The position numbers were made by a program, and so were the translations under genes. Below are positions 44,971-54,352 of a stretch of DNA of 64,000 nt, in pieces. Numbering within the stretch: the first letter of the stretch is position 1; each line of letters opens with the position of its first letter. The notes beneath the pieces were generated by a model. The model was not told where the DNA came from and searched no databases. It was given only the letters and a program-made list of their open reading frames with translations. The DNA is from JAKACA01 sp963769255 (GTDB lineage Bacteria; Actinomycetota; Acidimicrobiia; Acidimicrobiales; Bog-793): NCBI GenBank assembly GCA_963769255.1, contig CAVYKV010000001.1:3286001-3350000 (forward strand), written 5' to 3'.

Positions 44971-45801
44971 TCAGCCCGGCGCGCCCACCATCGGGCGGCC
45001 GGGCGCCATCCAGACGCCTCCCTCCACGAGCTCGGGCGGGTAGCGCACGAGCTCGAGGCAGAGCCCCTCGGGCGGCGCCAGCCGGGAGCCGCGGGAGCGG
45101 TCGCCTGCGCGCAGCAGCTCGAGCACGCCGGCGGCGGTGAGCCGCCCCTCGCCCACCGACACGAGTGCGCCCACGATCGAGCGCACCATCTGGTGGCAGA
45201 AGGCGTTCGCCTCGATCTCGTAGCGCAGCAGCCGCTCGTCGGTGTCGTGGCCGATGACGCTCTCGGTCACGCGGCGCACGCTGGAGCCCCCATCGGGCGC
45301 CCGCCGGCAGAAGGCGGAGAAGTCGTGCTCGCCGAGGAGGACGTCGGCCGCCAGCCGCATGGCCGGCAGGTCGAGCTCGCCGGGGACGTGCCAGGTGAGG
45401 TGGCGGAGCAAGGGGTCAGGGCCCGGGGTGGTGAGCACGAGGTAGCGGTACCGCCTCGCCAGCGCGCTCCGCCTCGCATCGAAACCCGCCTCCGCCACCC
45501 GCACATCCAGCACCGCCACCTCCGGCCCGACCTGGTGCGTGAGCGAGCGAGCGACCCGTCCGGCGTCTTCGAGGAGCCCCAGACGCGACTCGTCGACGTC
45601 GACGTGCACCACCTGGCCGGCGGCGTGCACGCCGGCGTCCGTCCGGCCGGCGCACGTCAGGGTGACCGGGTGGCCCACCACCCGCTCGAGCGCCTCCATG
45701 AGGCGCCCGGCCACGGTGGGCTGCTCCGGTTGGTAGGCGAATCCTCGGAACGCACCGCCGTCGTAGGCGACGAGGAGCCGAACGCGACACAGCGGCCCCA
45801 T
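44971..45801 (-). CDS. truA: tRNA pseudouridine synthase A
   Basis: Modifies U38-40 of tRNA anticodon arms; 276 aa. 'LVAYDGGAFRGFAYQPEQPTVAG' and the catalytic Asp in 'CAGRTDAGVHAAGQVVH' (D55), 'ARRYRYLVLTTPGPDPLLRH' and 'DFSAFCRR' are typical. ATG 45801 gives the usual N-terminus; an open frame continues upstream to GTG 45930 inside rplQ but without conserved sequence. Last gene of the rpoA-rplQ-truA end. Confidence 0.94.
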   Translation of the reverse strand: MGPLCRVRLLVAYDGGAFRGFAYQPEQPTVAGRLMEALERVVGHPVTLTCAGRTDAGVHAAGQVVHVDVDESRLGLLEDAGRVARSLTHQVGPEVAVLDVRVAEAGFDARRSALARRYRYLVLTTPGPDPLLRHLTWHVPGELDLPAMRLAADVLLGEHDFSAFCRRAPDGGSSVRRVTESVIGHDTDERLLRYEIEANAFCHQMVRSIVGALVSVGEGRLTAAGVLELLRAGDRSRGSRLAPPEGLCLELVRYPPELVEGGVWMAPGRPMVGAPG

Positions 45802-45920
45802 GGGGGCCGCTGTGTACGTCGATCGGATGCGGACGTGAGGTTCCGCCGGGACGACGGGCTCGCCTGGCGCCTCGACGCCGCCTGCGGCGCCGATGTCGGG
45901 ATCGTCTGGCTCGAAGAGCC

Positions 45921-46289
45921 TCAGACCCACTGCACGATGGCCATGGGGGCCTTGTCGCCCGGCCTCGGACCCAGCTTGAGGATGCGCAGGTAGCCACCCG
46001 GGCGGTCCTCGTAGATGGGGGCGATGTCATGGAAGAGCGCGTGCGCCATGTCCTCGTCACGGATGAAGGCGATGACCTGGCGGTAGCTGTGGATGTCGCC
46101 CTTGATGGCCTTCGTGACCATCTTCTCGGCGATGGGCCGCAGCGCCTTCGCCTTCGCCTCCGTTGTCGTGAGGCCTTTGTCGGCACCCTGGTGGACGGCG
46201 ATGAGCGAGGCCACCAGGTTGCCCATCATGGCCTTCTGGTGAGCGGCGTCGCCTCCGAAGCGCCTGGACTTGCGAGGGGCAGCCGGCAC
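45921..46289 (-). CDS. rplQ: 50S ribosomal protein L17
   Basis: 122 aa. 'RRFGGDAAHQKAMMGNLVASLI' and 'TTTEAKAKALRPIAEKMVTKA' are the L17 core; 'RPGGYLRILKLGPRPGDKAPMAIVQWV' the end. GTG 46289 comes 1 nt after the rpoA stop. Confidence 0.97.
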   Translation of the reverse strand: MPAAPRKSRRFGGDAAHQKAMMGNLVASLIAVHQGADKGLTTTEAKAKALRPIAEKMVTKAIKGDIHSYRQVIAFIRDEDMAHALFHDIAPIYEDRPGGYLRILKLGPRPGDKAPMAIVQWV

Positions 46290-46290
46290 G

Positions 46291-47232
46291 TCACATCCCT
46301 CCCTCTCGGAGCGCCAGGCCACGCTCGTCGAGGCGCACGAGCACCTCGTCGAGGGACTTCTGACCGAAGTTGGTGATGGAGAGGAGCTCCTCGGGCGTGC
46401 GCTGGATGAGCTCGCCGACGGTGTTGATCTGGGCGCGCTTCAGGCAGTTGCGCGGGCGCTCCGACAGGTCGAGGTCCTCGATGGGGAGGTCGAGGTCGGG
46501 CGAGCCGGCCGTCGTGGAGCCGACGTCGCCGAGCTCGAGGCCGTGGCCCTCGTCGGCCAGCTCGGCCACGAGGGAGAGGAGGGAGCGCAAGGTCTGGCCG
46601 GCGGAGGCGAGCGCCTCGCGGGGACTGATGGACCCGTCGGTCTCGATGTCGAGGATGAGCCGGTCGTAGTCCGTGGAGACCTCGACGCGGGTGGGTTCCA
46701 CGTCGAAGGCCACCCGGCGCACGGGCGAGTAGATGGCGTCGACGGGGATGACGCCGATCGTGGAGGGCGTCTGCTTGCGCTCGGCCGGCACGTAGCCCTT
46801 GCCGCGCTCGACGGTCACGTCCATGGCGAGGCGGCCCTTGGCGTTCACGGTGGCGATGTGCAGCTCGGGGTTGAGGACCTCGACGTCGGCCGTCACCTTG
46901 ATGTCGGCGCCGGTGACGTCGGCGGGGCCCTTCACGTCGACCCGCATCGTCACGGGCTCGTCCGACTCGCTCCGAAGGACGAGATCCTTCAGGTTGAGGA
47001 TGATGTCGCTCACGTCCTCCTTCACACCTTGGAGGTAGGTGAACTCGTGCAGGGCCTCGTCGAAGCGCACGAGCGTGACGGCGGCACCAGGGATGGACGA
47101 CAGGAGCGTGCGGCGCAGGGAGGCGCCGAGGGTACGACCGAAACCCGGGTCGAGGGGGCCGACGGCGAAACGCTGCCGGAACTGGTCCGCCTCTCCGAGG
47201 GGCTCAACGGTCGGGCGCTGGATGATGAGCAT
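46291..47232 (-). CDS. rpoA: RNA polymerase alpha subunit
   Basis: 313 aa. N-terminal assembly domain ('LDPGFGRTLGASLRRTLLSSIPGAAVTLVRFD', 'LNLKDLVLRS') and C-terminal domain ('IEDLDLSERPRNCLKRAQINTVGELI', 'LLSITNFGQKSLDEVLVRLDERGLALRE') joined by an acidic linker. It scaffolds RNA polymerase and contacts activators, possibly also the two WhiB proteins here by analogy with other Wbl factors. 106 bp separate it from rpsD. Confidence 0.98.
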   Translation of the reverse strand: MLIIQRPTVEPLGEADQFRQRFAVGPLDPGFGRTLGASLRRTLLSSIPGAAVTLVRFDEALHEFTYLQGVKEDVSDIILNLKDLVLRSESDEPVTMRVDVKGPADVTGADIKVTADVEVLNPELHIATVNAKGRLAMDVTVERGKGYVPAERKQTPSTIGVIPVDAIYSPVRRVAFDVEPTRVEVSTDYDRLILDIETDGSISPREALASAGQTLRSLLSLVAELADEGHGLELGDVGSTTAGSPDLDLPIEDLDLSERPRNCLKRAQINTVGELIQRTPEELLSITNFGQKSLDEVLVRLDERGLALREGGM

Positions 47233-47338
47233 TGGGCTACTGGGCTCCTTTGAGGCCTACTGCCTCGGTGTGGTGCGTTGTGTGCGGTGTCGGGGTTTCT
47301 CTGGGCGGGGTCGGTATCTGTGGCTGCCGCGGGGCCGG

Positions 47339-47965
47339 CTACTTCGAGTACAGCTCGACGATGAGCTGCTCGCGGACCTGGGTGTCGATCTGCTCGCGCA
47401 GTGGCACCGCCAGCACGCGGGCGGAGTGGCCGCTCTCGGCCACCTCGAGCCAGGCCGGGGCCCGGCGGTCGAGGGTGTCCTGGTTGTGGCGGATGACGAT
47501 GAAGTCCTTCGCCTTCGGGCTCAGCTCGACGACGTCGCCCTGGCGGACGCGGTAGCTCGGGATCGTCACCCGCTTGCCGTTGACGCGGACGTGCCCGTGC
47601 CGGACGAACTGGCGGGACTGGTTGCGGCTGGCACCCCAGCCGGTGCGGAAGGCGACGTTGTCGAGCCGCAGCTCGAGCATGCGCAGCAGGCTCTCGCCCG
47701 TGATGCCGCCCTGGCGGTTCGCCTCCTCGTAGGTGTTGGCGAACTGGCGCTCGAGCACGCCGTAGATGCGGCGCGTCTTCTGCTTCTCGCGGAGCTGGGC
47801 GTTGTACTCCGATCCCTGCCGGAGGCGGTCACGCCCGTGCTCGCCCGGGGGGCTCGGACGGCGCTCGACCGGGCAGCGCACGGTGTCGCACTTGGCGCCC
47901 TTCAGATAGAGCTTGGTCTTGTCCCGCCGGCAAAGGCGGCAGACCGGGCCTGTGTATCGGGCCAT
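47339..47965 (-). CDS. rpsD: 30S ribosomal protein S4
   Basis: 208 aa. Starts 'ARYTGPVCRLCRRDKTKLYLKG' with the Cys-bearing, zinc-binding N-terminus (C-x2-C plus later Cys in 'KCDTVRCPVERR'), then 'LRQGSEYNAQLREKQKTRRIYG' and the S4 RNA-binding domain 'LDNVAFRTGWGASRNQSRQFVRHGHVRVN'. Confidence 0.98.
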   Translation of the reverse strand: MARYTGPVCRLCRRDKTKLYLKGAKCDTVRCPVERRPSPPGEHGRDRLRQGSEYNAQLREKQKTRRIYGVLERQFANTYEEANRQGGITGESLLRMLELRLDNVAFRTGWGASRNQSRQFVRHGHVRVNGKRVTIPSYRVRQGDVVELSPKAKDFIVIRHNQDTLDRRAPAWLEVAESGHSARVLAVPLREQIDTQVREQLIVELYSK

Positions 47966-47989
47966 GAGTGTCTCGTGCTCCTCGGCTGC

Positions 47990-48391
47990 TCAGACTCGGC
48001 GCCGCTTCTTGGGGCGGCAGCCGTTGTGCGGGATGGGGGTGACGTCCTTGATTCCGACGACCTCGATGCCGACGCTGGAGAGCGAGCGGATGGCCGTCTC
48101 GCGGCCCGAGCCGGGGCCACGCACGAGGACGTCGACACGGCGGACCCCGTGCTCCATGGCGCGCTTGGCGCACTGCTCGGCCGCCATCTGGGCGGCGAAG
48201 GGCGTGGACTTGCGGGAGCCCTTGAAGCCGACGTTGCCGGCCGACGCCCAGGACAGGACGTTGCCCTCCTGGTCGGTGATCGAGACGATCGTGTTGTTGA
48301 ACGAGCTCTTGATGTGGGCGATACCGTAGGTGACGTTCTTGCGCTCACGCCGCCTGGGGCGGCGGCCGCCGGGCTTGGTCGTCTTTGCCAT
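47990..48391 (-). CDS. rpsK: 30S ribosomal protein S11
   Basis: 133 aa. 'YGIAHIKSSFNNTIVSITDQEGNVLSWASAGNVGFKGSRKSTPFAAQ' and 'GPGSGRETAIRSL' are unmistakable; basic end 'HNGCRPKKRRRV'. ATG shares base 48391 with the rpsM stop. Confidence 0.98.
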   Translation of the reverse strand: MAKTTKPGGRRPRRRERKNVTYGIAHIKSSFNNTIVSITDQEGNVLSWASAGNVGFKGSRKSTPFAAQMAAEQCAKRAMEHGVRRVDVLVRGPGSGRETAIRSLSSVGIEVVGIKDVTPIPHNGCRPKKRRRV

Positions 48392-48771
48392 CAGTGCTTG
48401 CGAACCTTCTTCTTGCCGGCGACGGTCTTCTTCGGTCCCTTACGGGTGCGGGCGTTCGTGTGGGTGCGCTGCCCGTGCACGGGCAGTCCCCGGCGGTGAC
48501 GGATGCCCTGGTAGCACCCGATCTCCATCTTTCGCTTGATGTCCTGGCTGACGTCTCGCCGCAGGTCGCCCTCGACCTTCAGGTTGGCGTCGATGTAGCC
48601 GCGGAGGCGGGCCACCTCCTCGTCGGTGAGCTCGCGCACCCGGGTGTCGGGGTCGATGCCGGTGGCGGCGCACACCTGCTGGGCGGTCGTCCGCCCCACG
48701 CCGAAGATGTACGTGAGCGAGATCTCGAGCCGCTTCTCCCTCGGGATGTCGACACCGGAGATACGAGCCAT
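48391..48771 (-). CDS. rpsM: 30S ribosomal protein S13
   Basis: 126 aa. 'MARISGVDIPREKRLEISLTYIFGVGRTTAQQVCAATGID', 'LRRDVSQDIKRKMEIGCYQGIRHRRGLPVHGQRTHTNARTRKGPKK' identify S13. Four nt after the rpmJ stop. Confidence 0.98.
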   Translation of the reverse strand: MARISGVDIPREKRLEISLTYIFGVGRTTAQQVCAATGIDPDTRVRELTDEEVARLRGYIDANLKVEGDLRRDVSQDIKRKMEIGCYQGIRHRRGLPVHGQRTHTNARTRKGPKKTVAGKKKVRKH

Positions 48772-48775
48772 CCGA

Positions 48776-48889
48776 TCAGCCCTGCCGCTGCTTGTGGCGC
48801 GGGTTCTCGCAGATGACCATGACGACCCCGTGCCGTCTGATCACCTTGCACTTCTCACACATCGCCTTGACGCTCGGTCGTACTTTCAC
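48776..48889 (-). CDS. rpmJ: 50S ribosomal protein L36
   Basis: 37 aa, shorter than most gene-calling limits. 'VKVRPSVKAMCEKCKVIRR' then 'GVVMVICENPRHKQRQG': zinc ribbon of the C-x2-C ... C-x4-H type. GTG 48889 has a purine-rich AAAGGGAAA upstream. It lies between infA and rpsM as usual. Confidence 0.97.
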   Translation of the reverse strand: MKVRPSVKAMCEKCKVIRRHGVVMVICENPRHKQRQG

Positions 48890-49008
48890 CTGTTTCCCTT
48901 TTCCTGAAACGAACCTTCTCGGCCAGCCGGGCGCAGTGCACCGGGCTCATGGCTCCTGCATCTCTCGAACGGGGCGCCCGGCCGGGCCGGAGCCCGTCCG
49001 CCGCCCAG

Positions 49009-49233
49009 CTACTTGTACCGGTAAGTGATGCGACCCCGGTTGAGGTCGTACGGCGTGATCTCCACCTGTACCCGGTCGCCCGGGAGGATCCGGATCCGGT
49101 GCATCCGCATCTTGCCGGAGCTGTGTGCGAGCACCTTGTGCCCGTTCTCGAGCTCGACGCGAAACATGGCGTTCGGCAGCGGCTCCACGACCGTGCCCTC
49201 GAGCACGATCGCATCCTCTTTCGGCTTCGGCAG
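49009..49233 (-). CDS. infA: translation initiation factor IF-1, apparent CTG start
   Basis: 74-aa OB-fold factor that binds the ribosomal A site. 'EDAIVLEGTVVEPLPNAMFRVELENGHKVLAHSSGKMRMHRIRILPGDRV' and 'LNRGRITYRYK' are diagnostic. There is no ATG, GTG or TTG at the expected place: the codon where the usual M(P/A)K begins is CTG (49233-49231), preceded by GGAGGGTCAC, a good ribosome site. Either IF-1 uses the rare CTG start, or a base is wrong. Longer in-frame starts upstream give no family-like sequence. Confidence 0.93.
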   Translation of the reverse strand: MPKPKEDAIVLEGTVVEPLPNAMFRVELENGHKVLAHSSGKMRMHRIRILPGDRVQVEITPYDLNRGRITYRYK

Positions 49234-49528
49234 GTGACCCTCCAGGGTTGATCGGCTGGCTTCGACGCGGCAAGCACCCCGACAGAGGGTGTTGCCGCGT
49301 GGACCTCGGCGCCCGCGTGGACGCGGGCCGCTTTGCGGCGTCCACCAGCATAGCCCCCGGTCACCAGCGCTGCGACAGCGGGTCGCGGCGGGCCCACGGC
49401 GGTGCCGACGCCCATGCTCGGCGCGAAACGGCGTCCGGCTCGCCACCGTCTCGCCCGCCTGTGTCGTCACTCTAGGAGGCGGACATTGCTACCGTCGGCC
49501 TTGGGGAGACGATCGTTGTGGGGTGGCG

Positions 49529-51397
49529 ATGACGACGAGGGGGAACCGGCGCCGGCGGGCAGGTGCGCTCCTGCTTGTCGCCGCCACCTGCATGATCGCC
49601 CTGCTCACGATGCCTGAGGGCGGAATGGCGGCAGGTCCTCCGTCTGGCGGCACGGCGTATTGGGCCGAGCTCCCGGGACAGGCGCCCAACTGGATCTTTC
49701 CCTTCAGCTCGTCCGACTTCGCAACGAGCTACAACCAGCAGCAGTTCCAGCAGCTCATGTACCGGCCGCTCTACGACATGGTCCTCAGGAGCACGATCGT
49801 CCTCGACACGGCCGAGTCGCTCGCCGACCCACCCGTCTTCTCCCATGGCGGTCGTGTCGTGACCATCCCGCTGAAGGGCTGGAAGTGGTCCAACGGCACC
49901 GTCGCGGATGCCGAGGACGTCGTCTTCTTCCTCAACATGCTGCGGGCGGAGAAGACGAAGTGGTACGGCTACCTGTCCGGCGCCCTCCCCGACGACATCG
50001 CCTCCGTCGTGGCACCCGGCCCGAGGGCCCTCACGGTCACGATCACCTTCGACCAGCCCTACAGCCGCACCTGGATCATCGACAACGAGCTGAGCCAGAT
50101 CACACCCATGCCGCTGGTCTGGGACATCTCGAAGCTCGTGGGCGGCAAACCGGCCCCGCCCGGGTCGGGCGGCTGCTCCGCCATGGAATGGGACGCCACC
50201 ACGCAGCGCCACTGCCAGGCGGTCTGGGCCTTCATGACCGACGACAACGGGAAGTCGCAGCTTCCCAAGGAGGCCGGCGACCTGAGCACCTATGCCACGA
50301 ACCCGCTCTGGAAGATCGTCGACGGTCCCTGGCGCCTCGACGCCCTCACCCACACGGGCCGCCTCACGATGATCCCGAACCCGGAGTACTCGGGTCCCGA
50401 CAAGCCGCTGCTCGACCGGTTCGTCGAGGTCCCCTACAGCAGCGACCGCGCCGAGTACGACGCCGTCGAGAAGGGCCACATCACCGTCGGCTACGTGCCG
50501 GACGGCACCACGCAGGCCTCGGTCTTCGGTGCCCACTACGGCATCGTGGCGGAGCAGCCGTGGGGGGTGAACTACCTGGTCCTCAACTTCGACTCGAACG
50601 GCGACGGCGGCCGGGCCGCCCGGCTCTTCCGGAAGCTCTACATACGCCAGGCCATGCAGGAGCTGGTGGACCAACCGACGATCGTGGCGGACGCCTATGG
50701 GGGCGGCGCCGTCGAGAACGACGGCCCGGTGCCGACAACCCCGGCGACCAGCCTGCTCTCGAGCGACGAGCGGCACGACCTCTACCCCTACAACCCGTCG
50801 TCCGCCGCCGACCTCCTGCGTGCGCACGGTTGGACGGTCAAGCCGGGCGGGATCTCCGTCTGCACGGGCTCCAAGGGCTGCGGTTCCGGCGTCCCGGACG
50901 GGACGAAGCTCGACCTCCGGCTCGCCTTCAACCCGGCCGGTGCGGACAGAGAAGTCGTGAAGGACGACGTGGCCGGCTGGAGCCGGGCGGGCATCGACGT
51001 CACCCCCGTGGCGATGTCGTACACCGAGACGCTGGAGACGGCGACGCCGTGCACGGTGAGCGAGTCGTCTTGCGCCTGGGAGATGGCGTTCTGGGGCGGC
51101 GGCTGGGAGTACCTGCCCGACCTCTACCCGAGCGGTGACGTCCTCTTCGAGACGAGCTCCTCCTTCAACCTCGGCGCCTACTCCGACGCCGGGAACGACT
51201 CGCTCATCCGGCAGTCCATCTCGAGCAACGACGTCACGGACCTTCTCACCTGGGAGAACTACGCGGCGAGGAACCTTCCGGTCATCTGGCAGCCCGAGGC
51301 GGCCACGGTCGTGGCGATCGCCAAGCACCTCCACGGCGTGACGCCGCTCAGCCCGCTCTCCGCCCTCGACCCGCAGGACTGGTACTTCGAGGGGTGA
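49529..51397 (+). CDS. extracellular solute-binding protein (family 5, peptide/nickel type)
   Basis: 622 aa. A signal peptide ('RRRRAGALLLVAATCMIALLT', then 'GGMAAGPPSGG') suggests export; a Cys is inside the helix, but the lipobox is poor, so lipoprotein status is unclear. The mature part follows the SBP_bac_5 pattern: 'FQQLMYRPLYDM', 'LKGWKWSNGTVADAEDVVFFLNML', 'PEYSGPDKPLLDRFVEVPYSSDRAEYDAVEKGHITVGYVP', 'LYIRQAMQELVDQPTIVADAYGG'. Such proteins bring oligopeptides or similar ligands to an ABC transporter; no permease or ATPase gene is nearby. It lies on the opposite strand between map and infA, splitting a usually continuous ribosomal operon. ATG 49529; GTG 49523 also possible. Confidence 0.88.
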   Translation: MTTRGNRRRRAGALLLVAATCMIALLTMPEGGMAAGPPSGGTAYWAELPGQAPNWIFPFSSSDFATSYNQQQFQQLMYRPLYDMVLRSTIVLDTAESLADPPVFSHGGRVVTIPLKGWKWSNGTVADAEDVVFFLNMLRAEKTKWYGYLSGALPDDIASVVAPGPRALTVTITFDQPYSRTWIIDNELSQITPMPLVWDISKLVGGKPAPPGSGGCSAMEWDATTQRHCQAVWAFMTDDNGKSQLPKEAGDLSTYATNPLWKIVDGPWRLDALTHTGRLTMIPNPEYSGPDKPLLDRFVEVPYSSDRAEYDAVEKGHITVGYVPDGTTQASVFGAHYGIVAEQPWGVNYLVLNFDSNGDGGRAARLFRKLYIRQAMQELVDQPTIVADAYGGGAVENDGPVPTTPATSLLSSDERHDLYPYNPSSAADLLRAHGWTVKPGGISVCTGSKGCGSGVPDGTKLDLRLAFNPAGADREVVKDDVAGWSRAGIDVTPVAMSYTETLETATPCTVSESSCAWEMAFWGGGWEYLPDLYPSGDVLFETSSSFNLGAYSDAGNDSLIRQSISSNDVTDLLTWENYAARNLPVIWQPEAATVVAIAKHLHGVTPLSPLSALDPQDWYFEG

Positions 51398-51428
51398 GGG
51401 ACCGGGCGGGAGGCGGCAGCCGCTCCGC

Positions 51429-52169
51429 TCAGGCGACGGTGAGAACCTCCGGCCCGTCCTCGGTGACGGCGATCGTGTGCTCGAAGTGGGCCGAGAGCTG
51501 CCCGTCCGCCGTTACGACGCTCCAGCCGTCGGCGAGCTCCACTGTCTCGGGCCCGCCGGCGTTCACCATGGGCTCGATGGCGAAGACGTTCCCCACCTTG
51601 ATCTTCGGGCCGGGCGTGCCCGGCCAGTAGTTGGGCACCTGCGGCTCCTCGTGCATCTCGGTCCCGATGGCGTGACCGACGTAATTGCGCACCACGGAGT
51701 AACCCGCCGCCTCCGCCACCGCCTGCACCGCCCGTCCGACCTCGAAGAGGCGGTTGCCGTCACGCAGCTGGTCGATGCCCTTCCAGAGGCTCGCCTCCGT
51801 CACCTCCATGAGGCGCCGGGCCCCGGCCGACACCTCGCCCACGGCGGCGGTGTAGGCGGCGTCGCCGTGGTAGCCCTCCACGATCGCCCCGCAGTCCACC
51901 GAGATGATGTCGCCGTCCTCGAGCACGAGGTCGGAGGGGATGCCATGCACGATCATCTCGTTCGGGGACGTGCAGACCGTCGCCGGGAAGCCGTGATAGT
52001 TGAGGAAGTTGGAGCGGGCTCCCCGCTGCGCCAGCACCTGGCGGGAGACCTCGTCGATCTGGCGGGTGGTGACGCCGGGACGGATGATGGCGCGCGTCTT
52101 CTCGTGGATCTCGGCCACGACCTTGCCGGCTTTGCGCATCTTGGCGATCTCGTCGGCGTTTCGCCTCAT
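51429..52169 (-). CDS. map: methionine aminopeptidase, type I
   Basis: Removes the initiator Met; 246 aa. 'NFLNYHGFPATVCTSPNEMIVHGIP', metal ligands in 'DIISVDCGAIVEGYHGDAAYT', 'VGHAIGTEMHEEPQVPNY', 'FAIEPMV' and 'AHFEHTIAVTEDGPEVLT'. ATG 52169 overlaps the adk stop (ATGA). Ends 31 bp from the convergent solute-binding protein gene. Confidence 0.97.
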   Translation of the reverse strand: MRRNADEIAKMRKAGKVVAEIHEKTRAIIRPGVTTRQIDEVSRQVLAQRGARSNFLNYHGFPATVCTSPNEMIVHGIPSDLVLEDGDIISVDCGAIVEGYHGDAAYTAAVGEVSAGARRLMEVTEASLWKGIDQLRDGNRLFEVGRAVQAVAEAAGYSVVRNYVGHAIGTEMHEEPQVPNYWPGTPGPKIKVGNVFAIEPMVNAGGPETVELADGWSVVTADGQLSAHFEHTIAVTEDGPEVLTVA

Positions 52170-52975
52170 GGTGTCTCGTCCTCCGCTCCACCCGCATCGG
52201 CCCCCGCCCCGACGCCCTCGCGGGGGCCGGTGCCGTTGACGGACTGGTCGGCGCCGAGGCTGCGGGAGAGACCGAGCTCTCCGAAGGCTCGCAGCGGCGC
52301 CCCGAAGCCCCCGGTGGCCGAGCGGTGGTCGTCGATGGCGGCGATGAGGCGGTCGGACACCGCCTCCGGGCTGCCCACCCCGGAGATGGACACGAGGCGC
52401 TCGCGTCGCCGGTACCAGGCGATGAGCGGCTGCGTCTGCTCCTCGTAGAGGTTGAGGCGGCGGTGGATGGCGGCCTCGGTGTCGTCCTCCCGGTGGATGA
52501 CCTCGCCACCGCAGGCGTCGCAGATCCAGGGGACCCGAGGGGGCGAGAAGGTCGAATAGATGGCGGCGCAGTCCTCGCAGACGCGGCGGCTCGCCAGGCG
52601 GCGCAGCACGAGAGGGGTGGGCACGACGATGTTGACGGCGAGGTCGAGGCTGGCCGGCGACAGCAGGTCGTCGAGGCCCTCCGCCTGCGCCACCGTGCGG
52701 GGGAACCCGTCGAGAACGAAACCCCTCGTTCGAGTGTCGTCCTGGTCGAGCCGCTGCGTGACCATCTTGAGGAGGGTCTCGTCCGGCACGAGCTCGCCCT
52801 CGTCCATGTAGTGCTGCGCCTCCCGACCGAGGTCGGTGTGCGCCTTCGTCTCACCTCGCAACATGTCGCCCGTCGAGATGTGAGGGATGACGTAGTGGTG
52901 CGACAGGCGCACACATTGCGTCCCTTTTCCCGCCCCCTGCTTGCCGAGGACGACGAGCCTTCCGCCCGGTATCAC
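52166..52975 (-). CDS. adk: adenylate kinase, zinc-LID type, with C-terminal extension
   Basis: 269 aa. Interconverts ATP+AMP and 2 ADP. P-loop 'GKQGAGKGTQ', 'HISTGDMLR', 'GFVLDGFPRT', and a LID with four Cys ('CEDCAAIYSTFSPPRVPWIC' plus 'DACGG') that should bind zinc. The last ~50 residues are a Gly/Ala/acidic tail not found in typical Adk. GTG 52975 directly follows the secY stop. Confidence 0.95.
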   Translation of the reverse strand: MIPGGRLVVLGKQGAGKGTQCVRLSHHYVIPHISTGDMLRGETKAHTDLGREAQHYMDEGELVPDETLLKMVTQRLDQDDTRTRGFVLDGFPRTVAQAEGLDDLLSPASLDLAVNIVVPTPLVLRRLASRRVCEDCAAIYSTFSPPRVPWICDACGGEVIHREDDTEAAIHRRLNLYEEQTQPLIAWYRRRERLVSISGVGSPEAVSDRLIAAIDDHRSATGGFGAPLRAFGELGLSRSLGADQSVNGTGPREGVGAGADAGGAEDETP

Positions 52976-54276
52976 TTACTGCAGGAAGCCCTCGTAGTTG
53001 CGCATCATCAGCTGGCTGTCGATCTGCTTGATCGTCTCGAGGGCGACGCCGACGGCGATGAGCAGCGTGGTCCCGAAGAACGGGATCTGCGTGATGTGCC
53101 ACGCGGCGAGGATCGACCGAGGGCAGGAGCGCCACGATGGCGAGGAAGAGCGACCCGGCAGCGTGATGCCGGTTGAGGATGCGCGAGAGGTACCGCTCGG
53201 TCGGCGGCCCCGGGCGGATGCCCGGGATGTAGCCGCCTTGCTTCCGGATCTGGTCCGCCTGCTGGTACGGGTCGAAGCGTGACCTGCACGTAGAAGAACG
53301 TGAACACGACGATGAGGAAGCCGTAGAGCGATGAGGTAGGCGCCGTCCGTCCCGCCGGCGAAGTTGTCCTGCACCAAGTTGCGAAATCCCGTGGCACGGG
53401 ATGACGTTCGAGAGCAACACCGGGATGTAGAGCAGCGAGCTGGCGAAGATGATCGGGATCACGCCGGCCTGGTTGACCTTCAGCGGGATGTAGGTGCTCT
53501 GCCGCCGTACATCCGGCGGCCCTGCACGGCGCTGGCGAAGGTGACCGGGATGCGGCGCTGGCCGTGCTCGACGAAGACGATGGCGACGAGCAGCAGGATG
53601 CACACGACGATGATGGCGATGAGGAAGCCCCAGCCCTTGTCCTCCTTGATGAGGTCGCCGTCGATGGGGAGGGTCGCGACGACGTTCGAGAAGATGAGGA
53701 TCGACATGCCCTGGCCGATGCCGCGCTGGGTGATGAGCTCGCCGAGCCACATGACGAAGGCCGTGCCGGCGGTGAAGGTGAGGATGATGAACAGCACGTG
53801 CGGGGCGGTGAAGTTCGGGATGAGGTCGATGATGGGCTGGGCGGGCGAGAAGAGCTCGCCGGAGTGGAAGAGGAAGACGAGGCCGGAGGACTGCATGAGG
53901 GCGAGCGACACGGTCAGGTAACGGGTCGCCTGGGTGAGCTTGCGCTGGCCGACGGCGCCCTGCTCGCGCCACTCGCATGAACTTCGGGATGACCGTCCGT
54001 GAGCAGCTGGATGATGATCGACGAGGTGATGTAGGGCATGATCCCGAGCCCGAGCACCGCGGCCGTGCGAGCGCCCCGTCCGGAGAAGAGGTCAAGAAAG
54101 CCGAGGATGCCCTTGGCCCTTGAGGCCGACTTGTTGATCGCCTGGATCTTGGCGAAGTCGACCCCCGGGACCGGGATGTTGGCGCCGAGCTGGTAGATCG
54201 CGATGACGAGCAGCGTGAACAGGACCTTGTTGCGCAGGTCTGCGACCCGGACGATGTTTCTCAGGCTTGAGAGCAT
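52976..54276 (-). CDS. secY: protein translocase subunit SecY, split by many indels
   Basis: Central pore of the Sec translocon, ten membrane helices. Starts 'MLSSLRNIVRVADLRNKVLFTLLVIAIYQLGA' and ends 'ETIKQIDSQLMMRNYEGFLQ'. Reading all three frames in turn gives a normal SecY: 'MPYITSSIIIQLL', 'LFHSGELFSPAQPIIDLIPNF', 'MWLGELITQRGIGQGMSI', 'FFYVQVTFDPYQQADQIRKQGGYIPGIRPG'. I place extra bases near 53114, 53169, 53277, 53327, 53396, 53977 and 53997 and missing bases near 53159 and 53503; the sum agrees with the total length. The gene is almost surely intact in the cell. Confidence 0.93.
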
Positions 54277-54352
54277 GCGCCTCTCCTCCAGCGTGCCCCG
54301 GGCACGGGGCGGTCTCAGCGGTTGCGGCGAGCGCCCGCCGCGTCCGCCAACC

